Source: Nageia nagi
Taxonomy: Eukaryota; Pinophyta
Length of the DNA: 64,000 nucleotides
Assembly (NCBI GenBank): GCA_050084985.1
Contig: JBITNC010000001.1
Location: forward strand, 13,144,001-13,208,000
Direction of reading: 5' to 3'
Shown here one piece after another: positions 12,040 to 22,129 of this stretch. Every line of letters starts with the position of its first letter. Position 1 is the stretch's first letter. The notes beneath the pieces are model-generated. The model ran no database searches. It was not told where the DNA came from and worked only from the letters and a program-made list of their open reading frames with translations. The position numbers were made by a program, and so were the translations under genes.

Positions 12040-12980
12040 TCTTTTATCACCTCTGATCTTAGTTTCACCTAGGGAAGGGGAGCCATTCCTACTCTATTCA
12101 TTGGCTACAGAATTTACACTACAAACCATGCTTACTTAAAAGAATGAAAATAATAAGGAGGAATTATCTCAATTGAAATTTATTCAGTTATGAAATTAAG
12201 TATGTATATATGGAAAAGCTATGTATAGCAATAGTTTTCATAACAAAGAAGCTTAGACATTATATGCTAAATCATACTATTTACATAATTACCAAAGTAT
12301 ATCTGTTAAAATATATGATGAACAAAACCTACAAAAATATAATAACATATTAAATGTATTATGCATTTAATAAAATTTGATCTACAATTCATAATTCAAA
12401 ATCAATTAGTTTCAATTCATATCTGATTATCTTATTGAAGCACCACTACACAATGATAGATCGTTCATCATCGAATTACCATATGAACATGTTTTTCAAT
12501 TAGATTAGAGCAAATTCTCATTGATTTTGAAGAAGAGTGGGATATGATAATTTATTTTTATGGATCTTGATACAAAAAAAGAGGACGTGTTGGTGTTGTA
12601 TTCATAACACTGCAAGGTGTTCCTATACTATATTACTTCAAACTCAACTTTCCATGTACAAATAACAACTATGAATATGGAGACTTAATACTAGCTATAA
12701 ATACTGTTGTAAAATTAAGCTAAAAAAATTCAAATTTATTTATGATTTGTTGTTAATTGTAAATTAGGTTAAAGGTATTTTCCAATGTAAAGAATCTTTA
12801 CTCCAAAAATACAAAAAGTTTATGGATACACTATTACAATTATTCAAAAAATATGACCTAGAGGTAGCACCAAGATCAACTAACATGTTTATCAATGCTA
12901 TGGCTTTAATTGGATATTTAATACCCAATAACCCTCATCAACAAACCATTCATATTGAAATAATCTAAATATCTCAATCT
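12040..12980 (+). pseudogene. RNase H and second (archaeal-type) RNase H remnants, element A
   Basis: After RT, GEPFLLYSLATEFTLQTML marks the usual Ty3 RNase H. From about 12580 a second module reads GVVFITLQGVPILYYFKLNF, then NNNYEYGDLILAI and further on STNMFINAMALI in other frames. A second, archaeal-type RNase H between the first RNase H and integrase is typical of the Tat/Ogre/Retand group, and this is the main reason for placing element A there. Both modules are broken by stops and frameshifts. Confidence 0.75.
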
Positions 12981-13039
12981 TCATTGAATATGGATAGAGT
13001 GGAACATGTGATTACTGATATTACAATGGAAGATAAAAA

Positions 13040-14004
13040 AATTATAGCATATCCAAATAGTCAAATTCTTAAGAGACTATGTCTTACCTATCAATTTAAA
13101 AAAAATTGGTAAGAAGGCATTCAAATTATAAGATTCTTATTATTGTATGTTAGGGGATGTTCTTTATCATAGAGGCTTTAACGGGATATTATTTAGATAC
13201 CTAGAATGGGTGAACTCACAAATTGCAATTTCGTGTGCACGTGATGGAATATATTAAGGATATATTAGTTCTCCCATAATAATGAAATGATTAATGCATA
13301 TGGGCTATTATTGGCCTACTATGGAATGTGACTATATCTAATATGTTAAAAAATACTTCAAATGTCAACAACATTCTAATTTGTTTAACTAACCATCGCA
13401 AGCAATACAACCCATACAATCTCTATGGTCATTCTCAAGATGGGCACTAGATCTTTTAGGTTAGATATCTCCTACTTCCTCAAATGGAAATAAATTTATA
13501 ATAACAACTATAGAGTATTTCACAAAATGGGTTGAAGCTATTCCTATTATCTCTATAAAAGGACCAAAAATAGCAAAATTCATAGAACATTGTATCATTT
13601 ATCATTTTGAAATCCCCATTCAAATCATCATATATAATGGAAAGAATTTTAAAAATAAGGAAGTATTAACCCTATGTAAAGGATATCACATTAGAATTAG
13701 CTTTTCAAAACCTTATTACCCTCAAGGGAATGGAAAAGTTAAGGCTAAAAACATAAATATTTGAAGCATTCTTCTTAAAATAGTTAATAATTCTCATAGA
13801 GACTAGCATGTGAGAATTACACATGCTTTATGGGCCTATTGCACTAGCATTAGAACTCTATAGGGGCAACCCCATTTTTTCTAGTTTATGGAGAAGAAGC
13901 AGTTTTGCCCTTGGAAATACAAATTTCATCTTTACAAATTGCTCTACAAGATTACATTATGAATGAGGTAGCTCACCAAATATGATTAGATCAATTATTA
14001 TTAT
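13040..14004 (+). pseudogene. Integrase remnant, element A (5' part, split by TR-GAG)
   Basis: DNA-integration domain of element A. Recognisable blocks are MGYYWPTM, a zinc-finger remnant around KCQQH, the core start RWALDLLG, then FTKWVEAIPI, a degraded IIYNGKNFKNK (normally TDNG, so the second catalytic Asp is Tyr here), YYPQGNGKVKAKN (catalytic Glu replaced by Lys) and HALWAYCTSIRT. The sequence stops abruptly in the C-terminal region at 14004, where a TR-GAG element is inserted, and resumes at 17306. Confidence 0.88.
14000..14004 (+). other. Target-site duplication, left (ATTAT)
   Basis: ATTAT immediately precedes the LTR start TGTAGATTCC and is repeated at 17306-17310 immediately after the right LTR end. 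It is the 5-bp duplication made on insertion. Confidence 0.9.
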
Positions 14005-14661
14005 TGTAGATTCCTACATTGAAATTCTTGAAATAGGGTCGGAAGCCTAGTATTGCCCTTTTCATTTGTTCTCGAAGACCTGTAGCTTCAGTCCGGTACT
14101 ATGAAACCATCTTGACCTTTCTTGTCTAGCACTCGTAATTGTTATTCTTAATTTGGTTACATTGTGGCAGCTTAGCTTGTTTCCTGAGTAATAGTTGCGG
14201 GTTGCTAGTATAACTGTGTCTGCTACATGGTAGAGTAGAAGCTGGGGAGCTATTCAGAGAGTGAGGACTTGTTCTGTGGCTGCGACACTAGATTCAGGCC
14301 AAGGTTTCGCACACTGCGAAAGCCTGCGCTGAACTAGTGATCTACCCTTTGCTTTCTCTCTCGTTACCCTATCCTTTTATCCCTTTCCTGTTACTCTATC
14401 CTTTTATCCCTTTCCTGTTACTCTCATCCTTTTGCTTACATTTCTCGTTACCCTATCCTTTTACTTCCTTCCTTGTTACCCTATCCTTTTGCTTAAATCT
14501 CTCGCTCCCTACTCTTTTTATCTCTTTCCTGTTACTTTTTCTCTACCCAATGGATAAGGAACCGGCCTTCTCCGGAGATCAGGCTGCGTCCTACAGCCTG
14601 TTCGTGAACTACTTTGGTTAAGATTGTTCCAGGCGCACATATTACACAATCTCAATCAACA
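14005..14661 (+). repeat. Left LTR of TR-GAG (657 bp)
   Basis: It starts TGTAGATTCCTACA, a small hairpin (TGTAG/CTACA), and ends CAATCAACA. At 14345-14545 it contains a pyrimidine-rich minisatellite of GTTACCCTATCCTTTT-like units about 28 bp long. A 23-codon ATG frame at 14550-14621 ends just before the LTR end. No convincing TATA box was found; TATAAC at about 14199 is only a weak candidate. Confidence 0.93.
14550..14621 (+). CDS. Short ORF (23 aa) in LTR, possible upstream ORF
   Basis: ATG at 14550 opens a 23-residue frame (MDKEPAFSGDQAASYSLFVN then YFG and TAA) near the 3' end of the LTR, duplicated exactly at 17194-17265. If transcription starts earlier in the LTR, it would be an upstream ORF before gag (ATG at 14809). 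No similarity was recognised. It may be chance; its codons are rich in C+G like the rest of this young element. Confidence 0.3.
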   Translation: MDKEPAFSGDQAASYSLFVNYFG

Positions 14662-14672
14662 GTATTTCTTTT

Positions 14673-14695
14673 TGGCACGCCCGGTGGGACACGAA
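14673..14695 (+). other. Primer-binding-site-like motif of TR-GAG
   Basis: TGGCACGCCCGGTGGGACAC lies 11 bp after the left LTR. A TGG start matches the CCA 3' end of a tRNA. Similar TGGCACGCCCGGTGGGAC motifs occupy this place in plant Ty3 elements. The tRNA was not assigned. Confidence 0.55.
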
Positions 14696-14808
14696 GAAAT
14701 TTATTGGCGACTCTGCTGAAGCACCATCCATGGTATGTATTAAAGCAAATTATTTATGAATATCATAGGTGCTTCGAACCTGTCATTTTCTTTTGCAATC
14801 TAGAGTTT

Positions 14809-16074
14809 ATGTGGACAAGATCTAAAACTAGAGCAGCAAAAGAAGAACCGGAGTTTAGGAAGTTAGATACTCCTAGGAGAAAGACCCTGATCAAGTCCAA
14901 GTCTCTGAATAGTATCGGCTCCCTAGAATCCTGTATTAAGCCGGAATCATCAGATCTTCCTGCTAGAAATACCTTCCCCGGAATGGCTAACCCAGCTCAA
15001 AATATTTATCCGGAATGGGACAATGGAGTACCCATAGCTCTGGCGGTATTACATGATATCCCAGCGAATGTTTTCAAAACCCTTCCGGAGTTTGATGCAA
15101 CTTCAGAGAAGACAGCTTATGAGCACTGTGTGGATGTAGCCGGCCTGGCAAAAATTCACAATATCCAGCATGAAGACATTATGGTGAGATTACTGGCGCA
15201 GTCCTTCAAAGGAAAGGTCCTGGATTGGTACAGGGGCCTTCCTAATGGATCAATCAGTACCTGGGCTCAACTGGCAGAGCTTTTTATCCTGGAGTTTAAT
15301 GAATTAGGGGATCCCTTTTCCTTGTTAACCCAGTTTACCTCTATCAAAAGATATGAACAAGAGAATATCCCAGATTTCAACATTAGATTCCAGAGAACGT
15401 GGACGAGAGTACCCATGCCAGTCAGGCCTCAGCAGTTTCAAGCTTTGATGTATTACCTGAGAGCCTTTCCTCCGGATCTCTCTCTGCAAATCCAAAATTC
15501 CGGAGTGAATACCTTTCCGGAGGTCTATAGACAAGCAGTATATGCTGAATCATGCCTTATTGCAGTTGGGAAATTACCAAGCCGCATGCCAATGCCCTAT
15601 TTCCCAATAACCACAACACAACAGCAAATTTTGAGACCTCCGGTAATCAGTTCAGTTCCGCCTCTGGCTAATATTCCTGCCCATGTTCAACCTTGGTCAT
15701 CAAACTTGCCAAATCCTAGAGCTCCCTTGGCCTTACCAGCTCCACATCAGCCTAATATGAACCAAGGAGTAGCATCATCTACAGAAATTCAGGAACTCCG
15801 GAACTTGTGTAGAAATATGGCAAACCAGATTACCGTGTTGACCAGACAAAATAATGCCAGAAGATATCCCTACCCTGCTATAGAGAAAGCTCAACATGTG
15901 TTGAATGAGGACGTGGACCAAGCCTCCACTTCCGGGGCGGCTAATGGGTTATGTTTGGCTTGTAATGATGCTCATGAACAAACAACCTGCCCCATTTTTC
16001 AATACCAAGAGTATCTGTCGAGGAGTGGAGGTATTCCTCCGCCTGGCGTAGCGGATGACAAAGCCGGAACGTGA
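14809..16074 (+). CDS. gag: Gag protein of TR-GAG element (421 aa)
   Basis: Structural capsid protein that would package element RNA into cytoplasmic virus-like particles. The frame is intact. The ATG at 14809 (MWTRSKTRAAKEE) is chosen because it is the first ATG of the frame inside the element; the frame is also open upstream into the LTR, but only with non-ATG starts. A basic Ser/Arg-rich N-terminus comes first. The retrotransposon gag domain spans about residues 92-250 (EDIMVRLLAQSFKGKVLDWY; IPDFNIRFQRTW; FQALMYYLRAF). A proline-rich linker (about 260-320) follows, then a short coiled-coil-like helix at 325-346. A zinc knuckle CLACNDAHEQTTC at 382-394 is one residue short of the classical CX2CX4HX4C (here CX2CX3HX4C). 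No protease or pol follows the stop. Confidence 0.93.
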   Translation: MWTRSKTRAAKEEPEFRKLDTPRRKTLIKSKSLNSIGSLESCIKPESSDLPARNTFPGMANPAQNIYPEWDNGVPIALAVLHDIPANVFKTLPEFDATSEKTAYEHCVDVAGLAKIHNIQHEDIMVRLLAQSFKGKVLDWYRGLPNGSISTWAQLAELFILEFNELGDPFSLLTQFTSIKRYEQENIPDFNIRFQRTWTRVPMPVRPQQFQALMYYLRAFPPDLSLQIQNSGVNTFPEVYRQAVYAESCLIAVGKLPSRMPMPYFPITTTQQQILRPPVISSVPPLANIPAHVQPWSSNLPNPRAPLALPAPHQPNMNQGVASSTEIQELRNLCRNMANQITVLTRQNNARRYPYPAIEKAQHVLNEDVDQASTSGAANGLCLACNDAHEQTTCPIFQYQEYLSRSGGIPPPGVADDKAGT

Positions 16075-16647
16075 ACTTGATGAATTCCACACCAGCGGAC
16101 ACAGCAGTTTTTCTGAAGCCCACTAGCGCGGGAAAGTGACCGTTGGGAAGAAGGAATTTGATTTGTATACATATTGTAAATAGTGTGATGTTGCATTTAT
16201 TTCGAGTGGTTGTTGTCAGTAATTTACTACTAGCGTAACGTAAATAGTAGTGGAACCTTTTTGCGCCGGCAGAATTAAAAGTTTCCAAGAGGGTACATGC
16301 AATCAAATCCCAAGGTTCCCGAAAAGATCGTAAAAACGGCAAATCAGTTATTAATGCGGCTGTCGCGAGTTGATTTCCCTCGCTTCGAAAGATCGTGCGT
16401 TCAAGTGAGCTGTTAAAAGACCCAGAGCACTACTTACCAAGACACCTATATGCTAGTATTCATAAAAAGTTTTGGCTCACCAATTTGCAAAGCTAGCGCT
16501 TACTGAGCATCGCCAGGAACTGTGAAACAGAGCAAGAGAATCTGCAGAGCTAAAGGAATGCACAATTCTTTGATTCATGTAAATAACAGAATGGGTTCTA
16601 AATTCCTCTTCCATAAAGGCGAAATTTTCCCTCAGAAGTCGCCACAA
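16075..16647 (+). other. Non-coding 3' region of TR-GAG
   Basis: This is 573 bp between the gag stop and the right LTR. Both strands lack a recognisable protein, and open stretches on minus are by-products of the high G+C. The last bases before the LTR read GAAGTCGCCACAA; no clean polypurine tract is seen. GGCGA at about 16618 and TCGCC at about 16639 form a small inverted repeat. The stretch may hold packaging or priming signals recognised by the autonomous partner. Confidence 0.5.
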
Positions 16648-17305
16648 TGTAGATTCCTACATTGAAATTCTTGAAATAGGGTCGGAAGCCTAGTATTGCC
16701 CTTTTCATTTGTTCTCGAAGACCTGTAGCTTCAGTCCGGTACTATGAAACCATCTTGACCTTTCTTGTCTAGCACTCGTAATTGTTATTCTTAATTTGGT
16801 TACATTGTGGCAGCTTAGCTTGTTTCCTGAGTAATAGTTGCGGGTTGCTAGTATAACTGTGTCTGCTACATGGTAGAGTAGAAGCTGGGGAGCTATTCAG
16901 AGAGTGAGGACTTGTTCTGTGGCTGCGACACTAGATTCAGGCCAAGGTTTCGCACACTGCGAAAGCCTGCGCTGAACTAGTGATCTACCCCTTTGCTTTC
17001 TCTCTCGTTACCCTATCCTTTTATCCCTTTCCTGTTACTCTATCCTTTTATCCCTTTCCTGTTACTCTCATCCTTTTGCTTACATTTCTCGTTACCCTAT
17101 CCTTTTACTTCCTTCCTTGTTACCCTATCCTTTTGCTTAAATCTCTCGCTCCCTACTCTTTTTATCTCTTTCCTGTTACTTTTTCTCTACCCAATGGATA
17201 AGGAACCGGCCTTCTCCGGAGATCAGGCTGCGTCCTACAGCCTGTTCGTGAACTACTTTGGTTAAGATTGTTCCAGGCGCACATATTACACAATCTCAAT
17301 CAACA
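16648..17305 (+). repeat. Right LTR of TR-GAG (658 bp)
   Basis: Compared by eye, it is identical to the left LTR except for one extra C in the CTACCCC run near 16988. It ends CAATCAACA at 17305, followed by the target duplication ATTAT. Confidence 0.93.
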
Positions 17306-17310
17306 ATTAT
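17306..17310 (+). other. Target-site duplication, right (ATTAT)
   Basis: Second copy of the 5-bp target site. With one copy and the whole insert removed, the integrase-like sequence on the two sides becomes continuous. Confidence 0.9.
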
Positions 17311-17609
17311 TATACAAAAGATGATTTCATGAATTAGAACATATGTGTACTTATCAAAATCATTTTAAAAGAGCTTTTGAAAAAAGGGATAAAATTCATG
17401 AATTCAACATAGGAGATTTAGTACTTAAAGGAAATCAGCAAACTTCACAAATAGAATGGAAACTTCATGATAAATTTGCCACTAATTACTTAGGACCTTA
17501 TATAATCAAAAGGAAATTTAGTTTAGGAGCATATCACTTAGCTTACATGCAAGGAAATGAAGAGCATAATGCAATAAACATCATGTATATTCATCCTTGT
17601 TATAGTTAA
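17306..17609 (+). pseudogene. Integrase C-terminal remnant, element A (3' part)
   Basis: This is the continuation of the integrase split by the TR-GAG. An open frame (17343-17609) reads MCTYQNHFKRAFEKRDKIHE, then FNIGDLVLK and LGPYIIKRKFSLGAYHLA. This is the GPY/F-type C-terminal module of Ty3 integrase (usual form: RAFNKKVRPR, FxxGDLVLK, WEGPYxVxxxxxxGAYxL). It ends with a stop at 17609, the natural end of pol. No chromodomain follows. Confidence 0.9.
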
Positions 17610-17699
17610 AATTGCTTTATATTCTTTGTATATATTGAAAATATATAGTTAAATATATTAAAAGTTATAAAATGAACTAATGAAAATAAATGGATTTAA

Positions 17700-19253
17700 A
17701 GAATTTCAACTAAAAGGACCAAGAATATTCACATGTCATTGGAAATCAGAGGAATACATCACATATCATGGTTTAAAAAGCCTAGGTATTTAGGGGATAG
17801 AGATATATCCAAACTTGTAGAATTTACTTTCCAAGGATCATGGAATTTTCTTCGATTACTCATCAACACACAGAGAAATCTAGACTTGAAACATTATCCA
17901 AGGAAATTTGATGGATGGAAAATATATGTTAAACAAGATAATCTTGATATATATCTAGATAGGGTTATGTACTTTTTAGGCTATTTGTATTATCAAGAAT
18001 AAATACACAATATAAATTTGTTATGCTTATATTGGCCTACACTTGCACCTAGAATTATATTAGATTGCTTTTTCAACAATTGGGTGTTAGATATTGCATT
18101 TTATAATCCCCAAAATCTAGATGGAATCTTAGAATGGATAAATCATCTTACTAGGGACCTATGCCATTAGAAACTAATATATGACTTTTCTACCATATTT
18201 GTCTTCGAACATTGATAACCAAAAGAGATAAAACAAAATATTAATAAATGATTTTCTTGACTAAATTCAAGGTTTCTTCTCTCTTCTTTTCATAACCATT
18301 GAGGGAAAATTCAAACAATAAAAAAGATTAGAAGTTTCAAAACAAATACATTTTCAATTTGATTACATTGGAAAAAACTTCATAGATAGATATAGAGGAG
18401 ATGTTTATATGAAGTTACTTCAAAAAATTCCTTCTACACTTATTGCTCATTTTCTTGATTTATTAAGAGAAATGAAATTAGTGATAGCTATAAAATATTT
18501 TGAAAACCATACATAAAATGCATGGGAGTTCAAAATAAATTATTCAAAAGTTGTAATCAAAACTAAAGATTAGAAAATATGGATGGAATAAGAATCTAAA
18601 ATTAGTTCATTACAATGGTTCCATTTACATTGGCCTTATAATGAACCCAAAATTTTGATAGATTTGTGTTGAATATGTCAATATTAAATTTATGGGATAT
18701 TCTTTCTCCTAGAATGCAATCGTTTATGATCAAGTATTGTCGTATCTCATGCCATCTTTCACAAATGACAAAATTGTATATGACTATAGTTCATTGTTTA
18801 GTAAAAGTTTTGTAAATAACCCTTTAAATGTAAAAACATGATTTGAATGAATTATTCAATTCCTCAAAAAAAATTAATTAAAAAGGCTAGTTAGAAATAT
18901 TGTTTAAAAACTACCAATAGTAGGAGTACCATTGTCACTATAGAAAGTTTCATCCCACAGTTCTCATTATCAACCTCTCCACTACCATCAATACCACCAC
19001 CACCTATTTTGTTATGGCCTACATATATATCTTATTTTCTATTATCCCTAAGGTACATAATGAAGCTTCAACTTCATCTATTGAACCTAAGAGAGTCATT
19101 ATAAAGTTTAAGCCAAAACCTATACCATCACCCATCTTAAAACCTCCACCACTTATTTCCTACCCCATTTTCTTCCAGCCATCCATTCTCAAACATGGAC
19201 CTCTCCACCTTTTATTGAGACCTCATTACTATTACCACTTGATTCATTCATAA
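17700..19253 (+). pseudogene. Extra sense reading frame after pol in element A, unknown function
   Basis: Downstream of integrase a coding-like stretch runs on plus, with frameshifts and a few stops. An open piece (17733-18002) includes GSWNFLRLLINTQRNLDLKH and GWKIYVKQDNLDIYLDRVMY. One stop later the same frame goes on with WPTLAPRIILDCFFNNWVLD. A Ser/Pro-rich tail (for example PKPIPSPILKPPPLISYP) ends near 19250. I do not recognise the family. Its place between integrase and 3' LTR, in sense, resembles the extra ORFs reported in some Tat-lineage elements. It could also be the remains of an unrelated insertion. Confidence 0.5.
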
Positions 19254-19320
19254 GAAATCAATACACCAATGTTATTCAAGGATTGTAAATTATTTTTTGT
19301 TGTGTTAAAACAAAAAATAA

Positions 19321-19432
<112 letters not shown>

Positions 19433-19559
19433 TAAAAAATATAATATATTGTACATATGTGTTGTATATATATCACTTGAAATATTTGCATGCTTACTAA
19501 TTATGTTTATGCAACTAAAAATTTATATATATTATGTTTATATAGCTTTCTTCAAACTC

Positions 19560-22100
19560 TAAAGTTTGCATATAATATTGCAAGTAGATGGTTGCGTTCA
19601 ACACACATACATCATGAGTCATTCTCATTGTCTTTATGAACCTAAAAACTAATATATAGTTTATCCATATCGCATTCCACCCATTACTTGGGATTTATCT
19701 TCCCTTCACACCACACATTCACCTTGTACATTCTCTAATGGTCATATAGAGAGTCATAGTACCCCATCACTCAGTATAGATATAGATCATTTTTAGGATC
19801 TACTCCATAATGTTCAACATAAAATCCTTTATATGGGAGCATTATTGAGTCTTTTTGATAGATCTTATTGAGCCTATCATCCCCTCAAAACTTTCCTTTG
19901 GGTGAGCATTTCCATTAATCATGAACCATGTTGGGGAACCTGCTTAATTTATGACATACCTGATGAAGAATTTCTTCAAAATCTAATATGCTTATTTTTT
20001 ATACTAGACTTTATATGGAGGATTATAATCAATGCACATTTTAATACATTCTTATGTTGACTCATTACATTATGTGGTTCACCATCATTACACCCTCACA
20101 AGTCATTCGATGTACTTACCATCACCCATATAATAGCATAGAATATTTTCTATTAGGATTCTATGTTTTCTATTTCTATCATCTATCATACAAAATATTA
20201 GTTTGTTAACCATGAAATTCGTACACTATGTCATTTTCATGCCATCTCTCATAGTCAATTATTGCAATCCTTCATACGAAATGGATTTAATCATGAAGAG
20301 TCAGATGAGGAATAAAATCAAAAAATCACAAAATTCAAAAAAATTATAAAAACAAAAAAATATGTATGTATGTATATATATATTTAGAAATTATATTCTA
20401 AAGCATCTTGGCTATTGAGTGCATTTCCCTATGTATATGTACCATATCATTGTGTTCATTCCATTTTTTCTATTACTTCCATCATCATAAAACTATTAAG
20501 TGTCAAACATGATGATTCTAGTAACTTACCAACTTATATATACAAACCATACATCCATCCATTAATTACTCATATATAAAGTTGTATGTATAAATAAATA
20601 AATAGTTTATGAATATAATATTCATGTTTTATTTTATCAAAATACCTTTTGCATAGTTTTTGAAACTTAGGATGATAAACAAACATAACCTTGATATATT
20701 TTTAGGATATTGTGAACTCATACACTTTGGCATATTTTAAAATCTTGAAACCATCAAAAACAAGATGTTACTTGAGCATAATTTTGAATGATTATTCTTC
20801 CTATTATTTCACTTCATCTTGAACCCAAAAGATATGAAGAAAAAAGAGATAGAGAAAAAAGATTCAAAATTGCAAAAAAGATTCAAAAGATATTCAAAAA
20901 CAAAATGGAGAAGTAAAATTCTTGTTTCATTATAGTATCCTCTATCAGGGTATGAATGCTTTATTGGAAAAAAAACAAGGTTGTAATGGGATCTAGGGGT
21001 TAGTCTTCACTAGGGTTGTGGATTTTTATCTGATAGGAGGTATACCTCATGAAGTGGCGATATGTCTAGTCTTTACAATGGAACTCTGTATGTTTCATAT
21101 GGATGAATCAGCTTCCATATTTTATGATCTTTAAACATTAAGTTTGTGAGCATCAAGAGAAGAAAAGGAACATCATTGCACACACATGAGTTCATAATAA
21201 ACTTAAGTGTATTATAACATTATTTTATATCATCCCTAGTAGATGGAACCAAAATAAAATATTATTTGATGAAGTTAATTTGAATATCTTATTCATTAAT
21301 TTTTTTATTATATTATATATTCAGTTTACCTCATAATATATATTATTATTATGATCTTGGTAGGATAACTAGAATGTTATGTTTGATATTTAAATGGTTA
21401 TACCATTCATTCATACTCATTGTCCATGAGTTTACACTTACAATTTCATACATCCATGTGTTCCTACATTCATGATATTTATACCATTCCACATATATGT
21501 GTTATTCCACTATTTGTTTCCAAAACCATGTGTATAGATAGCCAAGAATGGAAAGTGATGATATATGATTTTGTAATATTTTAAATAAAATCTTGTCCTA
21601 ATTATAACTATGTCAATATAATATTGTAATGATGAAATTAATAATAAATTAAATTTTTAACACCATACATCAATATAATCACACCATATAGGAATAAACC
21701 ATACATTGAAATAATAAGAAGTATCATTATACTAGGATAATGTAAACTAACATCAACATTCCATCAACATAGAATATAACAACAAAATCAAACATAATAT
21801 CTAAACATTCACATATAGGGAATCTCAAGTCCATCATCCATTAAGAAATAACATCTAGGAAAGCAACAAATCATCAAATAATCATCATATAAAGAGTAAC
21901 CATAAGCATGAACATCCAATTTATCATCATAAATATATCAAAAAATAATCATATAGTCCACCACCTAACCACCACAACACATCCATCCAATACATTCAAT
22001 AAAATCAATCATGATCACCATGATAAAAAATGAATGTAAAGTACCAACACAAATGAATATAATTCCATAACATGATATCAAAAGTCTAGAAATAACATAA
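19560..22100. other. AT-rich interior of element A without recognised gene
   Basis: About 2.5 kb between the extra sense frame and the antisense PMD remnant. It holds many short A/T runs and a TATG/TATA tract at about 20360-20385, and no convincing protein on either strand. Confidence 0.4.
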
Positions 22101-22129
22101 AAAATATAACATAGTACTTAGTCCTCATG

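Larger units (their letters stand above)
14005..17305 (+). mobile_element. Young TR-GAG non-autonomous LTR retrotransposon (3.3 kb)
   Basis: This is a complete small LTR retrotransposon with two LTRs (657 and 658 bp), a primer-site-like motif, a single gag frame, 574 bp of non-coding tail and a 5-bp target duplication. It has no protease, RT, RNase H or integrase, which defines the TR-GAG class (terminal repeats plus GAG), mobilised in trans by an autonomous partner. The LTRs start TGTAG, end AACA, and differ, as read by eye, by one inserted C (near 16988) and no substitutions, so insertion was recent. The element is visibly richer in G+C and in CG dinucleotides than the old DNA around it. 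It interrupts the integrase C-terminal region of element A. Confidence 0.93.

Noticed and set aside
14337-14621. 94-codon frame with Leu/Pro/Phe-rich repeats, also at 16980-17265
   Set aside because: It reads through the pyrimidine minisatellite in the LTR; only the final 23-codon ATG part was kept, at low confidence.
14614-14808. N-terminal extension of gag to a non-ATG start inside the LTR
   Set aside because: It crosses the LTR end and primer-site region; the first ATG in frame is at 14809 and gives a normal Gag start.
15325-16342. Minus-strand frames in and after the TR-GAG gag
   Set aside because: No family resemblance; they lie opposite gag or in the GC-richer 3' region and look like chance openings.
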